Source: Desulfosarcina sp. BuS5 (GTDB taxonomy: Bacteria > Desulfobacterota > Desulfobacteria > Desulfobacterales > BuS5). Taken from it: a DNA stretch of 64,000 bases. This document shows, piece after piece, positions 32,325 through 41,449 of this stretch. The notes below the pieces were generated by a model. That model was not told the DNA's origin. It did no database searches and worked only from the letters and a program-made list of their open reading frames with translations. Positions within the stretch are counted from its first letter, which is position 1; each line of letters opens with the position of its first letter. The translations under genes were made by a program, and so were the position numbers. The stretch is taken from NCBI RefSeq assembly GCF_028752835.1, contig NZ_CP087952.1, forward strand, positions 3,408,501 through 3,472,500. Direction: 5' to 3'.

Positions 32325-32951
32325 TTAAATTTCGATTATGCTTTCCATATCCTTTAAACTTTTAATATGAAAATCAGCGGGTATTGAAGTATTGTCGTAT
32401 GCAACAAAAAATACACCCGCAGCTTTTGCCGCCTGTTCATCCAGGGTTGAATCACCAATATATATCAAATTTTCAGGTTTTAAATTAAAATAATTGAGTA
32501 TGCTTATAAGAGAATCGGGATATGGTTTGGGATGTTCCACGTCAAGCGCTGTAACAACAAGATCGAACAGGTCTTCCAAATTATTTTCCGACAAGACGGC
32601 ATCCATGGTTGTTGTTCTGTTTGTAGCTATAGCAGTTTTGTAATTTTTTCTAAGCTTTTCAAGAAGTATCTTGAGATGCGGCTCGATATCCATGTATTTC
32701 AGAAATGGTATGTAACTTAATTGCTTGCAATAGTTAATGGCCGCTTTGAAACTTTCAGTATCGTCAAAAAGACGGGCTATAGACTTATCTGCAGTATGAA
32801 TATGTACGTATTCCAACTCTTCCAGAGTCATTTCGGGCCTGCCGAAATTTTCAAGAATATGATTATAATAGGCCCGATTTGTATTTATTGTATCGAACAT
32901 GACTCCGTCACAGTCGAAAGCTACCACTTTAATGTTTCTCATTTTTTTCAT
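32325..32951 (-). CDS. HAD-family phosphatase (phosphoglycolate phosphatase-like)
   Basis: A 208-residue HAD hydrolase. The nucleophile motif VVAFDCDGVMFDT (DxD), Thr motif IATNRTT, Lys region with EHPKPYPDS, and metal motif YIGDSTLDEQAA are present. A helical cap lies between motifs I and II. The substrate could be phosphoglycolate or another small phosphate ester; sequence does not decide. The start overlaps the stop of the DUF1573 gene by four bases, so the two are translationally coupled. Confidence 0.85.
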   Translation of the reverse strand: MKKMRNIKVVAFDCDGVMFDTINTNRAYYNHILENFGRPEMTLEELEYVHIHTADKSIARLFDDTESFKAAINYCKQLSYIPFLKYMDIEPHLKILLEKLRKNYKTAIATNRTTTMDAVLSENNLEDLFDLVVTALDVEHPKPYPDSLISILNYFNLKPENLIYIGDSTLDEQAAKAAGVFFVAYDNTSIPADFHIKSLKDMESIIEI

Positions 32952-33679
32952 GCACCGCCTTCCGGGGATTTACTGAGAATATTGCCGTAAACGCCGATTC
33001 TAATCTCCGGCTGTATTTCACTATCTGTTTTTAAATATATGGAATCGTGATAACCGCCTTTGGTCGTTTTCTTGTTCTTGATTTTCAATATATAAAAAGT
33101 CACATCAGATTTCCTGGACTCTTCCAGCCGATACTCAATAAAATCGCCTTTTTCCGCTCTTAACCCGGTTATCTTAAATGGATATTTCTTTTCCGGGGTA
33201 ATTTTTACGCTTCTCTTGATCTCTGTGCCTATTTTACCGCGCAGGTTAACCCGCCTGGGGAAAATGGAGACAAATCTTTCAACTTCTCCCGAAACAACAA
33301 GAGTAACTTTTTTACTCTTTTCATCATTTGTTTGCACTACAATGTTTTTTTTCAGTCTTCTGCCGCCATATCCTTTTGTCTTGATCCTGATTGTAATTTT
33401 ACCCTCTCCGCCCGGAGAGATTTGTCTCGAAAAAGAGACAGCCGTGCACCCTCACCCGGTTTTTACCCTTTTAACTACCAGGGGAGCGTTGCCCCTATTT
33501 AACACTTTGAAATCATGTGTTATTTGCGTTCCATCAACAACTTTGCCAAAATCAAAACTCTCTTCCGGAAAAAAACTGTCCGGCGTCTTTAAATCCTCTT
33601 TTACTTCACCCGAGGATAAAGAAAAAACAAAAAAAACAGAAAAGATTAATAGGGGAAAAACATACAATTTTTTCATCAT
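32948..33679 (-). CDS. DUF1573 secreted protein with in-frame UGA (candidate selenoprotein)
   Basis: Two frames interrupted only by UGA at 33454-33452 are in phase and together make one 243-residue protein. It has a signal peptide (hydrophobic FPLLIFSVFFVFSL) and a DUF1573 domain: SFDFGKVVDGTQITHDFKVL, RGNAPLVVKRVKTG, then the UGA, then GCTAVSF, PGGEGKITIRI, KGYGGRRLKKNI. In this family the position before GCT is a conserved Cys (CGCT), so UGA at residue 76 replaces a Cys. After it, 38 codons remain open before the next Met. AGGAGG lies 7 nt before ATG 33679. Two hairpins follow the UGA, but neither is a textbook SECIS. A nonsense mutation or sequencing error is the alternative. Co-transcribed with the HAD gene and priA. 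Confidence 0.65.
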
Positions 33680-33694
33680 AATTCAACCTCCTGT

Positions 33695-36151
33695 TTACAT
33701 CATAAAAAAAGGATCAATGTCCGATATTACTTTAACATCTCTGCCTCTGACATCAGACTTATTATCAAAAAAAAGTCTCTGGACCATTCTATGAAGAGGC
33801 TTTATTTGCGGACTTTTTAACAAAAGATGCCACCTGTATTTATTTGCGATCTTCGGGACAGGAGCTTCAATCGGTCCCAGCACCTGAACCTGTTTAAAAA
33901 AAGGACTGCCTGTTTTTAGTTTTTTACAGATATTCGTAACTTTAAACGCATGCTCACCGGTTTTCGCCTTGCTCCGGCCGAAAATTTGCAGCCTGATCAT
34001 CCTGGTAAAAGGCGGATAATCAAGTTTGCTGCGAAATTGAATTTCCTGATCATAAAAACTGTTAAAATCATGATTTTGAGCTGCCACTATGCTGAAATGA
34101 TTCGGATTATAAGTTTGCAAAATAACTTTTCCCGGCGCATCACCCCTCCCTGCCCTGCCTGATACCTGGGATATAAGTTGATATGTGTTTTCACAAGCTC
34201 TAAAATCCGGAAAGTTCAACGACAAATCTGCACAAATTATTCCCACAAGAGTAATTTTAGGAAAATCATGGCCTTTAGCAATCATCTGGGTTCCTATCAG
34301 GATATCTATACTCTGTTTTTTTAAACCTTGCAATATTCTTAACAATGATCCTTTTCGGAGAGTTGTGTCGCGATCCATTCTCGATACCCTGGCATCCGGA
34401 AAAAATGTTTTCACACCTTCTTCAACCTTTTCAGTGCCGAACCCAAGCAACTTTATGTCATGGGAACCGCATATATCGCAATGGGACACAGATGGCCGCG
34501 AATATCCACAATAATGACACCTATACGCATTTGTTTTTTTGTGCAGAGTCAAGGTAATTGAACAGTTTTTACACCTTAAAGACTCTCCGCAGGCAGCGCA
34601 TACAGGATGAGTGGCAAAACCCCGCTGATTAAGAAAAAGCAAAATCTGTTCGCCTCGCTCAAGGGTCTCTTTCATTGCAAAGCGCAGTTCAGGTGAAAGG
34701 AATCTCTTTGCACCCCTTGCATCCCTGTTTTTACGTAAATCAACGATGGTAATATCAGGAAGGGAGCTTTTTCCGACACGCCTGGTAAGGGAGGCCTTAA
34801 AATATTTTCCTGTAAAAGTATTATGGTATGAATTCACGGACGGAGTTGCCGAACCTAACAAAGCAATTCCGTTTGAATGTTTTGCCCTTACAACTGCGAG
34901 ATCCCTTGCATTATAACAGAATGTGCCATCCTGTTTGTATGAAGCATCGTGTTCTTCATCAACTACAATCAGGCCAATATCTTTAAAAGGAGCAAAAATT
35001 GCAGACCGGGCGCCTATAGCTATTGAAGCCTCACCGGCTAATATGCGGGTCCACTGATCATATAGTTCACCAGCAGAAAGCCCGCTGTGCAACAGGGCAA
35101 CCGTATCTCCGAAGCGGGAACGGAACCTTTGCTCTATCTGGGTTATCAGGGCTATTTCAGGTACAAGAATAACTACAGAACATCCTTTTTTTATTACTAT
35201 TTCCGTAAGGTGAAGATAGACTTCCGTCTTTCCGCTGCCCGTTACTCCTTTAAGAAGACATGTGGAATATCCTTTTCCGAACAGATTTTGTATAAAGGCA
35301 ACCACATCCATTTGTTCTTTTGTCAACTGCGGTGGGATATCCGGTATTATCGATTCTCCGAAAGGATTCCTGTATATTTTTTTTTTATAAATTGTAACCT
35401 GACCGGCCTTCTGCATGGACCTGACAAGATTAATAGACGGCGGTATAATTTTTTTTAATTCTTTTACAGAGAGGTCGCCTTTAGATTTTAAAAGATTAAT
35501 TATTTTTTTTCTTGGCTCTGATAGTTTTTTTTCTGAATAATCATTATTATGCCGACCTGTTCCCGAATCAATAAATGATACATAACGCTCTAATTTAGGC
35601 TTTGTACGGCCACCACTATTAAATGCCCTTTGTTTGGTGAGCAGCCCTTGCCTTGCCATCCTGTTTATTAAAGAATCTGTAACAGTTATAGTTAATTTGT
35701 TTATGATTTTTTTCTGACTGCAGGATCCATGCCTCAAAAAATGCAGAACAGTTGTCTCCACAGATGTAACTGATTTTTCAATAATAGCTTTTTTCCCTTT
35801 TTCTGTTATAGCAAGGCAAACCGTGTCATATATGTTTAAACCTTTCGGCAGAGCGGATTTGATGACTTCACCCAATGGGTGCATATAATAATCTGCTGTC
35901 CATTTGAAAAAGGGTATCATGGAAGATGGGAAAATTGGGGATTCATCGAGAATATCTATGATGAATTTTATTGAATCATGATAAGTATCTTTAGGACGTC
36001 CGAGTATGTATCCGGTTACTTTGCGCCGACCAAATGGAACAAGTACCCGTTTACCAGGGGAGACTTGATGATAAAAGTGCTCAGGCACTCCATATGTATA
36101 TGTATTAAATACAGGCAGGGCTATAGCTACTTCAATATGAGACCTTTGCAA
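33695..36151 (-). CDS. priA: Primosomal protein N' (replication restart helicase PriA)
   Basis: An 818-residue superfamily 2 helicase that reloads the replisome at stalled forks. It has an N-terminal 3'-DNA-binding domain (YTYGVPEHF ... GKRVLVPFGRRKVTG), winged helix, helicase lobe with LLKGVTGSGKTEVYL, DEEH box and GSATPSVNS, eight zinc-binding cysteines (CAACGESLRCKNC; CHYCGYS; CDICGS), and IGTQMIAKGHDFP with the helicase C-lobe. The length is slightly above average. The start is TTG at 36151, because no ATG lies between it and an upstream in-frame stop 12 codons away; the ribosome site is weak. Located between fabH and the DUF1573 gene on the same strand. Confidence 0.93.
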   Translation of the reverse strand: MQRSHIEVAIALPVFNTYTYGVPEHFYHQVSPGKRVLVPFGRRKVTGYILGRPKDTYHDSIKFIIDILDESPIFPSSMIPFFKWTADYYMHPLGEVIKSALPKGLNIYDTVCLAITEKGKKAIIEKSVTSVETTVLHFLRHGSCSQKKIINKLTITVTDSLINRMARQGLLTKQRAFNSGGRTKPKLERYVSFIDSGTGRHNNDYSEKKLSEPRKKIINLLKSKGDLSVKELKKIIPPSINLVRSMQKAGQVTIYKKKIYRNPFGESIIPDIPPQLTKEQMDVVAFIQNLFGKGYSTCLLKGVTGSGKTEVYLHLTEIVIKKGCSVVILVPEIALITQIEQRFRSRFGDTVALLHSGLSAGELYDQWTRILAGEASIAIGARSAIFAPFKDIGLIVVDEEHDASYKQDGTFCYNARDLAVVRAKHSNGIALLGSATPSVNSYHNTFTGKYFKASLTRRVGKSSLPDITIVDLRKNRDARGAKRFLSPELRFAMKETLERGEQILLFLNQRGFATHPVCAACGESLRCKNCSITLTLHKKTNAYRCHYCGYSRPSVSHCDICGSHDIKLLGFGTEKVEEGVKTFFPDARVSRMDRDTTLRKGSLLRILQGLKKQSIDILIGTQMIAKGHDFPKITLVGIICADLSLNFPDFRACENTYQLISQVSGRAGRGDAPGKVILQTYNPNHFSIVAAQNHDFNSFYDQEIQFRSKLDYPPFTRMIRLQIFGRSKAKTGEHAFKVTNICKKLKTGSPFFKQVQVLGPIEAPVPKIANKYRWHLLLKSPQIKPLHRMVQRLFFDNKSDVRGRDVKVISDIDPFFMM

Positions 36152-36211
36152 AACGTTCCCCTTCGTCCGGTTTTTGCGCCAGGCTCAAATTTGAATGTTC
36201 ATTGGGAAAAA

Positions 36212-37201
36212 TCAGTCCATAGACCATCTAAGCAGCAGACTTCCCCACGCAAAGCCGGTGCCGAATGCAGATAGAATTATCCGGTCGCCTTTTTGCAGTT
36301 TCCCATCCTGATAAACTTCCGACATTGCAATAGGAATTGTGCCAGCTGTGGTATTCCCATATTTTTCAATATTTATAATTGCCTGGTCTTCTGTCAGCCC
36401 AAGCTTTTCCGCTACAGCGGTTATTATTCTGGCATTAGCCTGGTGAGGTATAAAAAATTTTATATCATCTGTTTTGAGATTATTTTTTTCAATTATATCT
36501 CTAAAGGTTTTTGTCATTTCTATTACTGCATTTTTAAATAATGTCCTTCCATCCTGGTGGACAAAATGCATCCCCTTATCGATTGTTTCGTGCGTAGGGG
36601 GATGCAGACTGCCTCCTCCCGGCATATATAGATACTGACCGCCGGAACCATCTATGTGGTTGAGATAGTCTTCAATTCCGTAACCGTCTTCACCGGATGG
36701 CTCAAGGAGCACGGCTCCCGCACCATCGCCAAAAATAATACACGTATTGCGGTCTTTATAATTCATTATTGAGCTCATTTTATCAGCGCCTATAACCATA
36801 ACCTTTTTATGTTTTCCGGTTTCAATAAACTGAGAGGCAGTGGATATAGCAAACAGAAATCCGGAACAACCTGCCACCAGATCATATCCCCAGCAATTTT
36901 TGGCATTGAGTTCATTCTGTACTATTGTAGCCGTGGAAGGAAACATCATATCGAATGTTGTTGTGGCCATTATGATAAGATCAAGTTCATCGGGGTGAGT
37001 ATCTGTCTGTTCAAGGACTTTTTTTGCTGCTTTGACAGCCATGTACGACACACCTTTATCCTTGTCCAGAACTCTTCTCTCTCTAATGCCGGTACGTGTA
37101 TAGATCCATTCATCGTCTGTATCAACCATCTGCTCCAGGTCGTAATTTGTAAGTTTATCCTCAGGTACAAAATGATCTATACCGGTTATTCTTGCGCGCA
37201 T
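36212..37201 (-). CDS. fabH: 3-oxoacyl-ACP synthase III
   Basis: Starts fatty-acid synthesis by condensing acetyl-CoA with malonyl-ACP. The 329-residue length is normal. The catalytic triad is visible: Cys112 in VAGCSGFLFAIS, His in FIPHQANARI, Asn in EKYGNTTAGTIP. I chose ATG 37201, preceded by AAGGAGG, over an in-frame ATG at 37246 that adds 15 unrelated residues. No fab gene cluster surrounds it; priA follows. It could also be a FabH-like enzyme of another pathway, but all FabH features are intact. Confidence 0.94.
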   Translation of the reverse strand: MRARITGIDHFVPEDKLTNYDLEQMVDTDDEWIYTRTGIRERRVLDKDKGVSYMAVKAAKKVLEQTDTHPDELDLIIMATTTFDMMFPSTATIVQNELNAKNCWGYDLVAGCSGFLFAISTASQFIETGKHKKVMVIGADKMSSIMNYKDRNTCIIFGDGAGAVLLEPSGEDGYGIEDYLNHIDGSGGQYLYMPGGGSLHPPTHETIDKGMHFVHQDGRTLFKNAVIEMTKTFRDIIEKNNLKTDDIKFFIPHQANARIITAVAEKLGLTEDQAIINIEKYGNTTAGTIPIAMSEVYQDGKLQKGDRIILSAFGTGFAWGSLLLRWSMD

Positions 37202-37359
37202 TAAAGAACCTCCTTGATAATACATCTGTTTAGAAAAAATGACCAACTACCATAAGGCACCCCTATGTTGCAACATTTTTCATGTTCGGAAGAAAACATT
37301 AAAGGTATACACGACCAGGAACTCCGCCTCGTTTGAATAAGGTGAGACTCTATGAGTCC

Positions 37360-37499
37360 TTAGGGAACTGGGCAGAATTTTTGTTCATCTTCAAGGCGTG
37401 GTAACAGTTGCATAGTGAACTATACAACTGTTACCGCAACGTAGAAGACGGACAAAAGGGCAAGCAGGATGCGTAGATTATTTTCTGTAAGTTCCCTTA
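37360..37499 (-). repeat. Structured intergenic repeat, family B (copy B1)
   Basis: 140 bp bounded by arms TTAGGGAACT and AGTTCCCTTA. Inside, TTGTTCATCTTC pairs with GAAGACGGACAA (11 of 12). Between these arms, in the minus-strand sense, lies TACGTTGCGG, a hairpin of 36 bp (37400-37435) and ACGCCTTGAAG. The conserved phrase CAAGGCG ... GCAGGATG on the plus strand is shared with copy B2. Confidence 0.75.
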
Positions 37500-37681
37500 T
37501 ACACACTTAGGCAGGTTTAAATAAGATAGTTATTTCAAAGGAATGACAGTTAACTGACTGTTGTTGTAGGTTATAATAAGATAGGGGCAAGCGCCTCCAA
37601 GGTGAAGTAAAAAACTTCTAAAGATAACGTACCTTAAAAGCATATGATAGAAATGGACAAGAACCAAGAAACCGGGATGGT

Positions 37682-37960
37682 TCAGGAGTTGAGCCTTTCT
37701 CTTAATTTCCCTGAACACTTGAAAGTAACTACTTGTCTTTCCCTAAGCATCAAATCAGCGCCTGTTGCAGGGTTACGCCCCCTCCTTTTGTTCTTTTTTT
37801 TAACACAAAACTTTCCAAACCCCGAAATCAACACATCATCACCTTTTTCCAGGGTACTCTTTATAAGTTCCAGCAGAATTTCGACAATTTCAACAGATTT
37901 ATTCTTGGTAAAACCAAGTTGATGAACTTTTGTAACAATATCATTTTTTGTCAATGCCAT
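37682..37960 (-). CDS. ihfA: Integration host factor alpha-like DNA-bending protein
   Basis: A 92-residue HU/IHF family protein. MALTKNDIVTKV, the helical body, the flexible-arm region SGFGKFCVKKKNKRRGRNPATG and a C-terminal VVTFKCSGKLRERLN fit the IHF alpha type (R-x-GRNP-x-T). ATG 37960 has GGAGG just upstream; a longer frame to 38005 lacks support. IHF bends DNA at sigma-54 promoters and other sites, and sigma-54 regulators are frequent in this window. Monocistronic, with AT-rich upstream DNA (37961-38204) that shows no gene. Confidence 0.88.
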   Translation of the reverse strand: MALTKNDIVTKVHQLGFTKNKSVEIVEILLELIKSTLEKGDDVLISGFGKFCVKKKNKRRGRNPATGADLMLRERQVVTFKCSGKLRERLNS

Positions 37961-38204
37961 ATTACCTCCTGAAAAAACCTGCTCCCCAAAAAACCGGACA
38001 GCCAAATCCAGACAACCAAATTGAAAAGCTATAATAGAATTTTATGCTTATCGATTAAGTTCAGAATGAAGTCAACATTTTTTATGACTACAATAACTTT
38101 CTGACTTTATATAATATTATTTTAATTCAAAAAATTGATATCTGTCAATAAATATTTAGCGGAAAATGTTGATAAAAAATACCGTTTATTTTAAAGAATA
38201 ATTT

Positions 38205-38951
38205 ATGGGTTACGTATTTGATTTTCATGATGCTGCGTCTTACGATAAATGGCTTCAAAAGCCTGCGAACAAATTTGCCTTTTCCCTGGAAACTAATCTA
38301 ATGATAAATATGCTCAAGCCAGAGCAAGGCAGAATGGTGCTCGACATTGGCTGCGGCACCGGCGCAGGCCTGCTCAAATATCTCGAAATGGGCTTACAGG
38401 TTACAGGAATTGATCCATCTCCATATATGCTTGATATTGCAGCAAGCAAAGTAAAAAACCGTGCAGATTTACATCGAGGCTTTGCTGAGCGGCTTCCCTT
38501 TGATGACAATTCTTTCCATTATGCATCTTTGATCACAACCCTGGAATTCGTCGAAGATCCGGAAAAAGCTCTGGAAGAGGCTTTCAGGGTAACAAAAGAC
38601 AGGGTTTTTATAGGGGTTTTAAACCGATATGCCCTTAAAAGTTTCCATAGGCGGATAAAAGGTATATTCACAAGTACTATTTTTAACCATGCCCAATTCT
38701 TCAGCATATGGGAGCTTAAGCAGATAATAAAAACAATTTTGGGGGATATCCCCCTATCATGGGGTACGGTATGTCAATTTCCGTTTTCATCATACCGTTT
38801 CGTATCCATGCTCGAAAGGAACCGTATAATACAGAAATGTCCATTTGGTACTTTTGTCGGAATGATGGTGGTTCCTGTCCCATTTTATAAAACAACGTTA
38901 CTTTCAGTTAAGTGCTGCGTCAATCATTCAACAGGCGTAGCAAGAGGATAG
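38205..38951 (+). CDS. Class I SAM-dependent methyltransferase
   Basis: A 248-residue Rossmann-fold methyltransferase. Motif I VLDIGCGTGAGLLKYLE near residue 46, acidic motif II GIDPSPYMLDIA, and post-motif RLPFDDNSFHYASLI are clear. The C-terminal ~90 residues are not recognised and may recognise the substrate. It resembles UbiE/MqnP-neighbour methyltransferases only in the common fold, so a role in menaquinone methylation is possible but unproven. It heads a plus-strand run with amrS starting 8 nt after its stop and mqnP-ubiX-ubiD further on, which supports co-transcription. Confidence 0.8.
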   Translation: MGYVFDFHDAASYDKWLQKPANKFAFSLETNLMINMLKPEQGRMVLDIGCGTGAGLLKYLEMGLQVTGIDPSPYMLDIAASKVKNRADLHRGFAERLPFDDNSFHYASLITTLEFVEDPEKALEEAFRVTKDRVFIGVLNRYALKSFHRRIKGIFTSTIFNHAQFFSIWELKQIIKTILGDIPLSWGTVCQFPFSSYRFVSMLERNRIIQKCPFGTFVGMMVVPVPFYKTTLLSVKCCVNHSTGVARG

Positions 38952-38959
38952 TGTGAATA

Positions 38960-39976
38960 ATGAAAGCGATTCTATATGATTCCCTTAAAGACAAAAAGGT
39001 CCTTTGCAATCTTTGCAATCATCGCTGTATTATTAAAAACAGCGAACGCGGAATATGCAATGTTAGAGAAAATAGAGACGGAATCTTGATATCCCTGATT
39101 TACGGGCGGCTTATTGCACAGCATGTTGATCCTATAGAAAAAAAGCCACTTTTTCATTTCATGCCCGGCTCTTTATCTTTTTCCATTGCTACTGTTGGCT
39201 GCAATTTCAAATGTCTTTTCTGCCAGAACGCGGATATAGCGCAGATGCCGTCCGACAGAGATGGGATGATAGCAGGTGAATATTGCAGTCCTGTATCTGT
39301 TGTGGAAAGAGCAAAAAAAACAGGTTGTAAAAGTATTTCATATACATATACTGAGCCGACAGTAAATTTTGAATTTATCCTGGAAACAGCAAAGCTTGCC
39401 CATGCTGAAGGGATTAGTAATATTTTAGTGACAAACGGCTATATGACAGCCCAGGCGCTGGAAATCATCGGGCAGTATATAGATGCAGCTAATATCGATT
39501 TAAAAGCCTTTAATCCGGAATTTTACAAAAGATACTGCGGCGCCAAACTGGAACATGTAAAAGATACTTTGAAATTGATGAAATCAGCAGGTATTTTTGT
39601 TGAGGTAACAACTCTTCTCATACCAGGGCTTAATGATGATATGGATGAAATCTCCAATCTTGCTTCTTTCATAACCGAATCCCTTGGAACGGAAACCCCA
39701 TGGCACGTAAGCAGGTTCCATCCCACATACAGGTTGACAGACCGACCATCCACTCCCCTGGCAACGCTTGTAAAAGCTCGAAAAACCGGTATGGAGGCGG
39801 GGCTCAGATATGTTTATACCGGCAATGTTCCCGGCGAAAATGGAGAGAATACGTTCTGCTATAATTGTGGAAAAATTCTTGTGAAGCGGTGGGGGTTGAA
39901 TATGAAACAAAATCTGATTGTACAAGGGCTGTGCCATGCCTGTGGAGCTGAGATAGATGGTGTTTGGACTGAATAA
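38960..39976 (+). CDS. amrS: AmmeMemoRadiSam system radical SAM enzyme
   Basis: A 338-residue radical SAM protein. The CX3CX2C cluster site is in GCNFKCLFCQN (near residue 85), preceded by the family's Cys-rich N-terminus (VLCNLCNHRC, RGICNVRENRDG) and followed by YTYTEPTVNFE and DLKAFNPEFYKRYCG. The C-terminal zinc-like pairs CYNCG and CHACG are typical. AmrS belongs to a conserved three-protein system (AMMECR1, Memo, radical SAM) whose function is unsettled; the AMMECR1 and Memo partners are not in this window. It overlaps the next gene, mqnP, by 20 nt. Confidence 0.9.
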   Translation: MKAILYDSLKDKKVLCNLCNHRCIIKNSERGICNVRENRDGILISLIYGRLIAQHVDPIEKKPLFHFMPGSLSFSIATVGCNFKCLFCQNADIAQMPSDRDGMIAGEYCSPVSVVERAKKTGCKSISYTYTEPTVNFEFILETAKLAHAEGISNILVTNGYMTAQALEIIGQYIDAANIDLKAFNPEFYKRYCGAKLEHVKDTLKLMKSAGIFVEVTTLLIPGLNDDMDEISNLASFITESLGTETPWHVSRFHPTYRLTDRPSTPLATLVKARKTGMEAGLRYVYTGNVPGENGENTFCYNCGKILVKRWGLNMKQNLIVQGLCHACGAEIDGVWTE

Positions 39977-40832
39977 TATTCTACCATATTTCAGAATGAT
40001 CAAGTTTTCCCATACCATTTTTGCGCTTCCGTTTGCTCTTGCAGCAGCAATACTCGCCTGCAAACAGTATCATGTTGAATTGATTGATATATTCTGGATA
40101 TTGCTTGCCATGACCGGCGCTCGTTCTGCGGCCATGGGTTTTAACAGGATCGCAGATGCTGAATTTGATGCAAAAAATCTTCGTACTGCAAATCGCGCAA
40201 TTCCTGCCAAAACTATTTCACTCGCAGCAGCAGCTCTGTTTGTGTTTGTTTTTGCCCTTATTTTTGTCTTTGCGTCTGCAATGCTGGGCCGAATCTGTTT
40301 TTATCTATCCATTCCTGTTCTAATTATACTTTTTGCCTATTCATACACCAAAAGAATCACTCTCCTTTCACATATATATCTCGGATTTGCAATCTCCATT
40401 GCTCCTATCGGCGCCTGGATCGCCCTGACCGATACTTTTTCACCTGCTATTCTCCTACTCTCCCTTGCTCTTATGTTTTATATTGCAGGTTTTGATATTA
40501 TATATGCATGCCAGGATATTGATTTTGATAAAAAAGAAGGCCTTCATTCTATTCCTGCCGGGGTTGGTATAAAAAAAGCTCTTATGTTCTCTAAAATTAT
40601 TCATTTTTTTTCTTTTTTTTTCTTTTACTTAATCTATCATGCTTTTGATATGCATTCGATTTATCTGATAGCGCTTTGTATTATCGGAATTTTGCTTATC
40701 ATTGAGCACCGGCTTATAAAATCTGATGATCTTAGAAAAATTAATATAGCATTTTTTCATGTAAACAGTATTATTTCCGTAACACTCTTTGCAGGAATCC
40801 TTCTTGATGAACTGGCCCGGCGGTGGATATGA
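39957..40832 (+). CDS. mqnP: UbiA-family prenyltransferase (menaquinone, futalosine type)
   Basis: A 291-residue membrane prenyltransferase with eight or nine predicted spans. First Asp-rich motif: GFNRIADAEFDAKN (NRxxDxxxD), preceded by GARSAAM and followed by LRTANRAIPA. Second motif: CQDIDFDKKEG. This pattern fits MqnP of the futalosine pathway, which attaches the isoprenoid tail to 1,4-dihydroxy-6-naphthoate. The two genes after it are ubiX- and ubiD-like, which act next in that pathway (decarboxylation). Overlaps amrS upstream and ubiX downstream (ATGA). Classical UbiA is the alternative, less likely in an anaerobe lacking ubiquinone. Confidence 0.88.
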   Translation: MVFGLNNILPYFRMIKFSHTIFALPFALAAAILACKQYHVELIDIFWILLAMTGARSAAMGFNRIADAEFDAKNLRTANRAIPAKTISLAAAALFVFVFALIFVFASAMLGRICFYLSIPVLIILFAYSYTKRITLLSHIYLGFAISIAPIGAWIALTDTFSPAILLLSLALMFYIAGFDIIYACQDIDFDKKEGLHSIPAGVGIKKALMFSKIIHFFSFFFFYLIYHAFDMHSIYLIALCIIGILLIIEHRLIKSDDLRKINIAFFHVNSIISVTLFAGILLDELARRWI

Positions 40833-41449
40833 AAAAACGTATTATTGTCGCAATTTGCGGCGCTTCCGGTTCCATCTACGGAATAAGACTTTTAAAGGCT
40901 CTTCTGAAAATCCCTTTAAACATATATCTTGTCATTTCAGCATCAGGCTACAGGGTTCTGGAACATGAGGCCGGTTATAATGCCGGCTGCAACCTTGCCT
41001 CTTTTATCAGTTTTCTTAAAAAAGAAGGGATCTGTTTTCATAAAGATGCCGTGCTTAATGTTTATGAGCAGGAGGATTTTTTCACACCTCCGGCCAGCGG
41101 ATCATTTGTTCATGACGGAATGGTTATAGCTCCCTGTTCCATGGGCACCCTGGGTTCAATAGCATCAGGGATTTCGGATAATCTTATAAAGAGAGCAGCG
41201 GATGTTTGTCTGAAAGAAAAAAGGCCACTGATCCTTTTAACAAGAGAAACACCCTTAAGCCTGATCCATATAAAAAATATGTACAAGGCCGCTGAATCAG
41301 GCGCCATAATAATGCCCCCCTGCCCGGGATTCTATTTCAAACCGGGCAGTGTGGAAGAATTGATAGATTCTGTTATCGCCCGCGTCCTGGATCATTTGAA
41401 TATCAAACAGACTCTTGTTAAAGAGTGGGGGATAAACGATTTTGTATAA
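40829..41449 (+). CDS. ubiX: UbiX-family flavin prenyltransferase
   Basis: A 206-residue enzyme making prenylated FMN, the cofactor needed by UbiD decarboxylases. Motifs: AICGASGSIYGIRLL at the N-terminus (phosphate binding), IAPCSMGTLGSIASG, and LLTRETPLSLIHIKNM near residue 140. ATG 40829 overlaps the mqnP stop as ATGA; a GTG at 40823 is also in frame. The product directly supports the UbiD-like enzyme encoded next, so mqnP-ubiX-ubiD is a functional set (in futalosine nomenclature, mqnM for this gene). Confidence 0.93.
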   Translation: MKKRIIVAICGASGSIYGIRLLKALLKIPLNIYLVISASGYRVLEHEAGYNAGCNLASFISFLKKEGICFHKDAVLNVYEQEDFFTPPASGSFVHDGMVIAPCSMGTLGSIASGISDNLIKRAADVCLKEKRPLILLTRETPLSLIHIKNMYKAAESGAIIMPPCPGFYFKPGSVEELIDSVIARVLDHLNIKQTLVKEWGINDFV

